Of a DNA stretch of 5,322 nucleotides, positions 1 to 5,322 are shown piece after piece. The position numbers and the translations under genes were made by a program. How positions within the stretch are numbered: position 1 is the stretch's first letter; every line of letters starts with the position of its first letter. The stretch is from 4572-123 sp964418755 (GTDB lineage Bacteria > Desulfobacterota > Desulfobacteria > Desulfobacterales > 4572-123): the NCBI GenBank assembly GCA_964418755.1, contig CAYQNS010000249.1, positions 1 through 5,322 of the forward strand, read 5' to 3'. Below the pieces are notes generated by a model that was not told where the DNA came from, searched no databases, and worked only from the letters and a program-made list of their open reading frames with translations.

Positions 1-1
1 G

Positions 2-166
2 ACCCTGGGTGATTCGGACAGCAACGATATCAGTATTACAACGATTCGACCGGATCAATTGACCACGGCTGATCTGACCCTGTTATCGGTCACAGCCGGG
101 GGACGCGGTGATGTCATACTGAGAATCAAAGGTTCGGTGAGCCAGGCCGATGACGATGTGGTGCAG
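2..166 (+). other. Beta-strand-rich segment at the left edge of the giant protein
   Basis: Residues 1-55 are cut by the window edge. They show alternating hydrophobic/polar strands separated by Gly/Asp turns (for example LTLLSVTAGGRGDVILRIKG), the usual look of a right-handed beta-helix or haemagglutinin-type stalk. The segment leads directly into the first copy of the duplicated block. No named domain is recognised. Confidence 0.5.
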
Positions 167-3100
167 GCCGATACCCTGGATGTGGAGATGGATGATGGCC
201 TGAGTGTTAATACCCTGGTGAACAGTCTTCTTGTTTTCAGCCATGCGGACGGCAATGTTGATATTGACCAGGGGGCCAGGGACCTCACCCTTTCCAGCGT
301 TCGAATCAAGGATGGATCATTCACACTCAGTGCAGTCCAGGATGTAACCCTGGGCCATGTGGCGCTTTTGGAAAACAAGGATGCCAATGACGTCACGGTC
401 ATTGCAGGCGGGGATATTCTGGTGGATTTCGTGAGTGCCGGTCACTACGATGCTAAAGAAATGGGCATCAGTATCAGTGAGGCGCATGAAAGTGATGTCA
501 ACCATCAGCGGGTTGTGGCCTTAGGAGATCTTGATTTTCAGGTGGGTGCCTCTTATTCGCTGGCCGCAGACGGCACGCATTTCAGCTATACGGCACAAGT
601 TGGAGATGACCTGTCTGATGTTGTCGGGCAGCTTGCATCCCTAGTCAATGAAAATGACGGTTTGACGGCAGGCTATGCCGATGAGACCCTGACGATTACG
701 GCAGGCGCCGGAACAAGTGCCCTCACCCTGTCTGTTGGCTGGACCGACGGGACGGTCTCTTTCAGTGAAGTCACTTCCCATGGAGATGTGGCGTTGACAG
801 CCGGCGGCGCCATCCGTGAAACCGCTTCCGATGAGGGTGTGGATCTGGTGGCGGATACCGTCACGATGCATGCTGCAACCGGTATCACCGGGCTTGAGAT
901 CGCAGCCAATACACTGACGGATCTGGATACTGTCTCGGGTTCGGTGCAGTTGAGCGAATATGACGGTTATGGGGAAAAAAGGGCCGGACTGGTTGTGCTG
1001 TCTGTGGAAGCCCCTGATACAGTGGATATTCAGGCTGATCAATATCTGGAGGCGGGCAGTGCTCAAGCTGTTACCGCAGCCATTATTGCGCCCACTGTTC
1101 GTTTAACAAGCACCCAGGGCAACCTGGTGGTTGTGAATCAGGTTTCAGCGCATACGCTGGCGCCGGTTTCAGGCGTAGAATTTACCGAAATCGCCCTGAT
1201 TGCCGGTAATCAAATTTTATCCAACGAATTTTTCGATGCCACTGATCATCTGGAATACCGGGCCGGGGATCGTTTTGATTTTGATACGGATGATCCTGCC
1301 GTTGCACCGGGCGTTAATGATGCTACTGCTCTGCCCGACAGCCTGGAGGCCGATACCATCATCCTTGAAACCGGCCGGGTCATCAGTATTACCGGGTCGC
1401 TTCAGGCCGCTGACCGCATCGAACTTATCTCTAAAACAAATGTCTTCATCACTGGAACCATTCAAGCCACCGATGCTGCCATCGACGAATTCATCGTCAC
1501 AGCCCTAGGTGAACACAGTGTGGCCGGCACGGTTTTTGGTTATAACGAGTTATCGGACACGGTCTCAGAATCAACCCAGACCGTTGCTTCAGGATACATC
1601 AATATCCAGACGGATACTCTGCCGGCTGAAGATTTTGAGATTCGGGCGGCCAAAGATATCTTTATTGAACTTGAGACCAGCCTGACCGTTAATGGATATA
1701 TCGGCGGTCTTGAGGGCTTTGCCAAAGCTGAAAATGTGGATATCAAGCTCAGGACATCTCAGGAAGATACCAGCACCAGCGCACCTGATGATTTGATCTT
1801 CACCCCTGTGGGGATACTGAATCTGCAAAGCGGGATCATTGCCGCGGAATATGACATGAACTTGCTGGCCCGGAGCATCACCACCGGAGATGCCTCGGTT
1901 TTTATTGCAGGGGACCTGGATGTCCGGGCCACCAATGCAATGACCTTGAATACCCTGGTTGATACAGTGACCGCGCACTCCACTGCTACCGGAGATATTG
2001 CCATCAATGAGGCGGACCTGGTGACGATTAAAGAAGTCGTTGCCCAGAACGGCCGGATAGATATCAGCAGCGGTAATGATATGACGGTGCTTGATGTCCG
2101 GGCCATGACCGAAGGCAATGATATTACCCTTAAATCTTCACAGGGTCTGTATGTGGACTACGTAGATGCCGGTGTGCTGGGCGGTGCGGACAGAACCGGT
2201 AGCGTGGTGACCCTTGATGCCGGAGGTAGCATTCGAGAACCCCTGGGCCTCGAGGATAACGATCGGGATATAGATGGTGAAGGCGGCTCTGACACGGATA
2301 CGGACGGGGATACCCCGATAATCGATGTTGTGGCCTCTGAGCTGATCTGGAAAGATTCAAGCGGGCAGTCCGATAATTTTACCCTGATCAAAAGCGAGTG
2401 GGATGTGGGCACCGGCAATGAGCTTGAGGTCTACACTTCCACCTACGCAGTTGATACCAGCCAAGACACCACCATGACCGAAGGCGGGACCCTTGGCGGC
2501 ACCGGATCGGATAGATTGATCATCGCTCCTGAATACTCGGGTAATGTGGATTTGACCACGGACGGCAGCATATCGGTTGTTGATTTAAACACCGCAGGCA
2601 GTACCACGATTTCCCTTACCTCCACCGGCGGGGATATCGCCATCACCTCGGATCTGGATGTCGGCACCGGCGACGGGCACGATATCACCCTTTCGGCTGC
2701 CGGCGGCAGCATTGCCGTGGGCGGGACCCTTACCGCCGATACACTCACTATAACCGCCGGTGATGATCTGGAACTCACCACCCATGTGGATCATCTCAAT
2801 TTTACACTGGGGGGCAGTGACAGTGATTTGACCGTTCATCAGACCGGGGATCTGATCATCGATGCCGGGAGTCTGGCCGGCGGCGATATTACCGTTTATG
2901 TTGAAGGCGATATTATCATCCAGGGCGATATCACAGGGGCCGGAGATGTTGTGCTGAATGCCACCGGCAGTATCATTTTTGCCGACGGCACGGTTCTGCA
3001 TGCAGACGGCAGTTCTGTGGCCCTGGAATCAGGCGGTGAAATCAAAGGGTCGATCAGTGCCGGTGAACTGAATATCGATGCCGGCGGCGATGTTGACATT

Positions 3101-5322
3101 GAGGTTCCCGCCAGCGGGCCTCTCACGGTGAGCAGTGTGGATCTTTCCGCCGGCAGCAGTTTTGCCTTGAATGCCAGCGGGGGCGGTGCCGTGACCTTAA
3201 ACGATGAAATTGATGTCACCGGTCAGGGTACCATTGACGTGCGCACCACAGGTACAGGGGATCTTTCCATCAACCAGGCCCTGAGCAGTGAGTCCGGTGT
3301 GATCAATATCACTTCCGGGGGGGATACCCTCCTGTCCGAGCAGGCGGACATTACCCTTGAAGGCCCCACTCTGTCTCAAACCCAAAGAGGAGGCAGCGAT
3401 CTGGCAGCGGAATATGATCTACTGCTGTCTGATGCCACCATTCATTTCACGGCCGCCGATAACGGCAGCGGCAGTGAATTTAACGATCTGACGGTGAGTT
3501 TTGTCAATGACGGGACATCTGAATTTGTAGAGATCCAGGACAAGACCCTGATTGTTCACACCAGAAGTGACGGCAGCAGCACTGTTGCGGATGTTGCCAC
3601 GGCCATCAACAATCATGACTATCTTTCTTCCAGCCAGAACAGTAATATCTTTCCCTATGTGTCTGCTGATGCGGGCGTTGACGATGTTTTGTGCCTGCAA
3701 AGCGGAACCGGGACCCAGGCGGCTGAGTATGCGTTTAATATAGAAGGCGATACCATAAGCTTTAAAGCCAGTGATAATCAAAATGAGAACGGTGACGGCA
3801 CGGCCTTTAATGATTTGAACATACGCATGGTTGCCGATGCAGACACTACAAACGGGGAATTTGCGGTGTTTGCCAATGGTAATCTCACCATTCATGTCTT
3901 GAGCAATGGGACAAGCACCACCGCCGATGTGGCAACGGCCCTGAATAACCATGCTAATATTTTCCAGGCTTCGGCCAATGACACCATATCCGTTTCCCAG
4001 TCCGAAGCAGATATCCAGCAGACCCGGTTCGGATATTCTCTTCAGGCAGCAATGTATACGCTCCAGGTGCCTTTAAATTCTACTACGGAGGAGATTACAT
4101 TCTATGCCAGCGCTGACGGCACGGCAGATGGCGCCGGAGCGGATTTTAACGGACTCAGGGTCCGCATGGTGGACGATTTGAATCCAACGGGTACGGACAA
4201 TGCAACGGCTTTTTATAATGGTTCGGATACCCTGACCATACATGTCAAGAGTAACGAAACCAGCACGCCTGCTGATATCGTGGCGGCCATCAACAGCCTG
4301 GCAACGTTTTCATCAACTACCAGCGCCAGTGCCACGGCCATGGCTGAGCCGGATAATCTGGTGTCTAACCTGACCGTGACCCAGTCCGGCACTAACCCTG
4401 CCGTTGTCTCTTTTGATGCGGGTGCAACTACCATCGGCTTCAAGGCCAGCGCCAGCGGTAGTAGCAGTGGTGACGGCAGCGGGTATGCCGGGCTGCAGAT
4501 AAGGGTTGTGGACGATCTTGCTTCGGGCAGCGTCAATGCCGTGTACAACGGTGTGGAGACCCTGACAATCCATGTCTTAAGCGACGGTACAAGCACGGTG
4601 GCTGATATTGCGGCCGCCATCAATGGGGAAACCACAGGTAAGTTTTTTGAAGCTGCGGCCACACCGGTGATCTCCGTGGAGAGTCCGGATGTGACCCAGA
4701 CCCGGGACGGGCAAAGCGCCCAGGCAGCCGGTTTTTCTTTTGACCTGGAAGGCGATACCATCACCTTTTTTGCCAGTGCCAATGGCAGTGAAACGGGAAA
4801 TGGTTCAAGCTACGATGGTCTGGTTGTCAAAATCGTTTCCGACTCGGCAAATGGGGTAAGTGCAGGATACAATCCAATAAATAATGTTCTCACTATCCAT
4901 ACCCGGGATGACGGCTCCAGCCACACCAATGAAGTGGCCACGGCCATCAACAATATTGGCACCGGCTTTTTCAATGCTATAGCAAATTCCTTTGTATCCA
5001 CCAGCAGTTCGGTGAATACGCCCCTGGTTGTACAGACATGGATGGCTGACGGTTCCAGTAATGCCGCTGCCTATTCCATGAACCTCAATGAGGCTACCAT
5101 CAAGTTTAAGGCGGCCGGCACCAGTACTGCTTATAACGGAATCACGGTAAAGGTCGTTAATGACGCGGATAGTACCAGCGGTGAGTTCGTAAATTTTAAC
5201 ACTGGAAATAAAGTACTGACCGTGCATGTGCGCAGTGACAACACCAGCACGGCTCAGGATGTGGCCACGGCCATCAATGCCCATGGCAGCTTTATCGCCA
5301 TTGGGACCTATATCACTGCCGG
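2..5322 (+). CDS. Giant repetitive surface/secreted adhesin-like protein, internal fragment (both ends missing)
   Basis: Frame 2 reads through the entire window without a stop (1,773 complete codons; the last two bases begin another codon). No signal peptide, start codon with ribosome binding site, or stop is present, so the gene extends beyond both ends. The translation is rich in Gly, Asp, Thr, Ser, Ala and Val, low in Lys/Arg, and has one Cys (codon 3692-3694), as expected of an exported acidic beta-rich protein. In order it shows a beta-helix-like region with a duplicated block, an EF-hand-like calcium loop (residues 764-775), a Gly-rich solenoid-like stretch (about 835-1134) and at least six tandem repeats of about 110 residues (1135 to end). 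There are no predicted membrane segments and no recognisable catalytic motif. By analogy with haemagglutinin-like and RTX-type giant proteins, the likely role is adhesion, biofilm or cell-surface structure; that is inference. The open frame is certain; the function is moderately supported. Confidence 0.93.
167..454 (+). repeat. Duplicated beta-helix-like block, copy 1 (about 96 aa)
   Basis: Residues 56-151. This block pairs with residues 636-728. Shared landmarks in the same order are a start of the type A-x-x-LDV, then NTLV, then a GNV/GDI-type strand, and finally a gap-free 19-residue match (386-442 against 2117-2173) with 8 identities and several conservative changes, ending VDFVSAG here and VDYVDAG in copy 2. 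The pattern of short strands with Gly/Asp turns fits haemagglutinin-type repeat modules. The copies are too diverged to be a recent DNA duplication. The outer limits are approximate. Confidence 0.65.
521..742 (+). other. Inserted small beta module with a hook-IN-like 'DDLSDVVGQLASLVN' signature
   Basis: Residues 174-247. The order is a strand pair around YSLAADGTHFSYTAQVGD, a short helix-like stretch DDLSDVVGQLASLVN, then GLTAGYADETLTITAG. This arrangement (strand, GD, amphipathic helix ending in a hydrophobic-Asn, then a G-[VL]-TA strand and TLTI) recurs in many large bacterial surface proteins and resembles flagellar hook IN-type motifs. It also resembles the helix (ADVATAIN) of the C-terminal repeats of this protein. 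It sits between the duplicated block copy 1 and the GG-A-IRE motif; in copy 2 these two elements are adjacent, so it looks like an insertion. The family link is from memory and tentative. Confidence 0.5.
785..820 (+). repeat. GG-A-IRE strand motif, copy 1
   Basis: Residues 262-273 read DVALTAGGAIRE. This matches residues 735-746 (VVTLDAGGSIRE; 2204-2239). Both copies lie downstream of a copy of the duplicated block, which marks the end of a larger repeated unit. The motif (hydrophobic strand, AGG, strand, charged turn) is typical of haemagglutinin-like beta-helix coils. It is followed here by a DLVADTVTMHAATGITGLEI-type strand series common in such proteins. Confidence 0.6.
821..1906 (+). other. 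Irregular beta-helix-like central region
   Basis: Residues 274-635. Short beta strands with Gly/Asn/Asp turns predominate (VRLTSTQGNLVVVNQVSAHT, ADTIILETGRVISITGSLQA, RIELISKTNVFITGTIQA, FEIRAAKDIFIELETSLTVN). Repeat spacing is loose, and two more acidic, less regular stretches interrupt it (residues about 414-445, with FDFDTDDPAVAPGVND, and about 580-600, with SQEDTSTSAPDD), probably loops. The 'IxIxxxxxVxIxGxIxA' rhythm near residues 455-485 is the clearest solenoid signature. No enzymatic motif or named domain is seen. Confidence 0.5.
1907..2185 (+). repeat. Duplicated beta-helix-like block, copy 2 (about 93 aa)
   Basis: Residues 636-728, beginning AGDLDVRA and containing NTLVDTV, GDIAINEADLVTI and NDITLKSSQGLYVDYVDAG. 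It aligns with residues 56-151 with one or two small gaps. Unlike copy 1, it runs directly into the GG-S-IRE motif with only a few residues between. It probably represents the compact ancestral arrangement of the unit. Confidence 0.65.
2201..2239 (+). repeat. GG-S-IRE strand motif, copy 2
   Basis: Residues 734-746 read SVVTLDAGGSIRE, the counterpart of DVALTAGGAIRE at residues 262-273. It closes the second large repeated unit and is followed immediately by the Asp-rich calcium-loop segment. Confidence 0.6.
2291..2326 (+). other. EF-hand-like calcium-binding loop (DxDxDGxxxxxD)
   Basis: Residues 764-775 read DTDTDGDTPIID. Asp falls at loop positions 1, 3, 5 and 12, Gly at 6 and a hydrophobic residue close to the usual position 8-10 zone, matching the canonical 12-residue calcium loop of EF-hand, dockerin and thrombospondin type 3-like repeats. 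The preceding residues 752-763 (DNDRDIDGEGGS) are also Asp-rich and look like a degenerate second loop without the position-12 ligand. The loop lies between the duplicated block region and the regular solenoid, so it may be a calcium-stiffened hinge. Calcium binding is inferred from the motif. Confidence 0.6.
2327..2503 (+). other. Linker with aromatic residues between calcium loop and solenoid
   Basis: Residues 776-834. It holds two of the few Trp residues of the fragment (ELIWKDSSG and KSEWDVGTG), then a Thr/Ser-rich stretch (VYTSTYAVDTSQDTTMTEGG) and a Gly-rich GGTLGGTG turn. Its composition is less regular than the flanks, so it may be a small domain or a capping element before the solenoid restarts. 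It is not recognised as a named family. Confidence 0.4.
2504..3403 (+). other. Regular Gly-rich beta-solenoid-like region
   Basis: Residues 835-1134. The segment is dominated by short coils of the form G-x-[IVL]-x-[IVL] separated by GG, GD or AGG turns: STGGDIAITSDLDVGTG, SAAGGSIAVGGTLTADTLTI, GDITVYVEGDIIIQGDITGA, GDVVLNATGSIIFADGT, SGGEIKGSISAGELNIDAGG, SGVINITSGGDTLLSE. Spacing of about 20 residues per coil is typical of right-handed parallel beta-helices in haemagglutinin-like stalks. The stretch ADTLTITAGDDLELTTHVDHL (from 2735) weakly recalls the start of the duplicated blocks. It ends abruptly at the first tandem repeat. The fold is inferred from pattern only. Confidence 0.6.
3404..3718 (+). 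repeat. Tandem domain 1 (105 aa)
   Basis: Starts AAEYDLLLSDATIHFTA, core EFNDLTVSFVNDG, then LIVHTRSDGSSTVADVATAIN. It is the shortest complete unit and the most diverged in the core (VSFV rather than VRMV). It holds the only Cys of the fragment near its end (VLCLQSG). It follows the solenoid without a linker, the preceding LSQTQRGG matching the closing motif of later units. Confidence 0.75.
3719..4045 (+). repeat. Tandem domain 2 (109 aa)
   Basis: Starts AAEYAFNIEGDTISFKAS, core AFNDLNIRMVADAD, then LTIHVLSNGTSTTADVATAL with Leu in place of the usual Ile before Asn. Closes with QQTRFGYSLQ. It shares the 14-base stretch gaaggcgataccat (3743-3756) with domain 5 (4748-4761). Confidence 0.8.
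4046..4396 (+). repeat. Tandem domain 3 (117 aa, longest)
   Basis: Starts AAMYTLQVPLNSTTEEITFY, core DFNGLRVRMVDDLNPTGTD, then LTIHVKSNETSTPADIVAAI. The extra length lies in the first strand pair (NSTTEE) and in the variable Ala/Ser/Thr-rich region after the helix. Closes with VTQSGTN. Confidence 0.8.
4397..4723 (+). repeat. Tandem domain 4 (109 aa)
   Basis: The start is degenerate (PAVVSFDAG instead of AAxY), then TIGFKASASGSSSGDGSG, core YAGLQIRVVDDL, LTIHVLSDGTSTVADIAAAI, and closing VTQTRDGQSAQ. The Ser/Gly run in the loop is longer than in neighbouring units. Confidence 0.8.
4724..5062 (+). repeat. Tandem domain 5 (113 aa)
   Basis: Starts AAGFSFDLEGDTITFFAS, core SYDGLVVKIVSDSA, then LTIHTRDDGSSHTNEVATAI with Asn-Glu replacing Ala-Asp in the helix. 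Closes with VVQTWMADGSSN. The 17 bases encoding VATAI-N (4934-4950) are identical to those in domain 6. Confidence 0.8.
5063..5322 (+). repeat. Tandem domain 6 (partial, first 86 aa, cut by window edge)
   Basis: Starts AAAYSMNLNEATIKFKAAG with a shortened loop, core AYNGITVKVVNDAD, then LTVHVRSDNTSTAQDVATAI and the start of the variable region (HGSFIAIGTYITAG). The unit is intact up to the window end, so the missing part lies downstream. Confidence 0.78.

Larger units (their letters stand above)
3404..5322 (+). repeat. Tandem array of at least six divergent ~110-residue domains
   Basis: Residues 1135 to the window end. Each unit has, in order: an AAxY start; a strand of the form [TA]I-x-F-[KTY]-A-[SA]; a Gly/Ser/Asp loop; a core F/Y-N-x-L-x-[VI]-x-[MV]-V-[DN]-D; a strand LTIHV-x-S-x-GTST; a helix-like ADVATAIN; a variable region often with F-x-A; and a closing Q-T-x-x-G before the next AAxY. 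The first helix base of ADVATAIN (the V codon) lies at 3593, 3929, 4277, 4607, 4934 and 5261, spacings of 336, 348, 330, 327 and 327 bases. The GTST-ADVATAIN element resembles hook IN-type motifs of flagellar proteins. The array probably continues past the window. Likely role: a repetitive extension or adhesive stalk (inference). Confidence 0.85.

Noticed and set aside
1200..1508. Plus-strand ORF of 102 codons in another frame
   Set aside because: It overlaps the continuous giant frame. Its composition (Pro/Leu/Ser-rich) is that of an out-of-frame reading.
1841..1858. AAEYDM resembling the AAEY start of the tandem domains
   Set aside because: Only a five-residue match (AAEYD); the IxFKAS, FNGL, LTIHV and ATAIN landmarks do not follow, so it is taken as chance.
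3419..3952. Minus-strand ORF of 177 codons
   Set aside because: It overlaps domains 1 and 2 entirely in antisense, has no upstream ribosome binding site that I can see, and shows no recognisable domain.
4213..4782. Longest minus-strand ORF (189 codons), over tandem domains 3-5
   Set aside because: It is antisense to conserved repeat coding sequence. Its product is a low-complexity Ala/Val/Ser/Leu string with no family resemblance, and its apparent internal repetition mirrors the + strand repeats.
3404..5322. CRISPR-like or non-coding tandem DNA repeat
   Set aside because: Period of about 330 bases with diverged DNA, length differences only in whole codons, and conservation at protein level show coding domains instead.
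2..5322. Frameshift or pseudogene break within the giant gene
   Set aside because: The frame stays open throughout, and motif order is kept on both sides of every region, so there is no sign of decay.

Overview
The whole window lies inside one giant protein-coding gene on the + strand. Frame 2 is open from base 2 to the last base: 1,773 complete codons with no stop, no plausible start and no end. Because neither terminus is present, a caller that requires a start and a stop misses it and instead returns many short antisense and out-of-frame ORFs, which are shadows. There is no intergenic DNA, RNA gene, promoter, terminator, mobile element or CRISPR array in the window.

The product looks like a very large secreted or cell-surface protein of the adhesin/haemagglutinin type. 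It is rich in Gly, Asp, Thr, Ser, Ala and Val, poor in Lys and Arg, and has a single Cys. Layout by visible residue number: (1) about 1-620, short G/D-rich strands of beta-helix or beta-solenoid character, containing the first copy of a duplicated block (56-151), a small inserted module (174-247) and a GG-A-IRE motif (about 262-273); (2) about 636-746, the second copy of the duplicated block, followed directly by GG-S-IRE; (3) about 752-775, an Asp-rich segment with one EF-hand-like calcium loop; (4) about 780-834, a linker; (5) about 835-1134, a very regular Gly-rich beta-solenoid-like stretch; (6) 1135 to the end, at least six tandem divergent repeats of 105-117 residues, the last cut by the window edge.

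The organism cannot be fixed from this fragment. Roughly balanced base composition and this protein style fit a Gram-negative bacterium. Giant proteins like this are known from marine or sediment Desulfobacterota, Gammaproteobacteria and Planctomycetes; a sulfate-reducer-like deltaproteobacterium is a guess only. The export route (type I with calcium-dependent folding, or two-partner type V) cannot be decided because the N- and C-terminal signals lie outside the window.

The points most worth a second look are the tandem repeat family, the internal duplication in which one copy carries an inserted module, and the lone EF-hand-like loop at the junction of two architectures.
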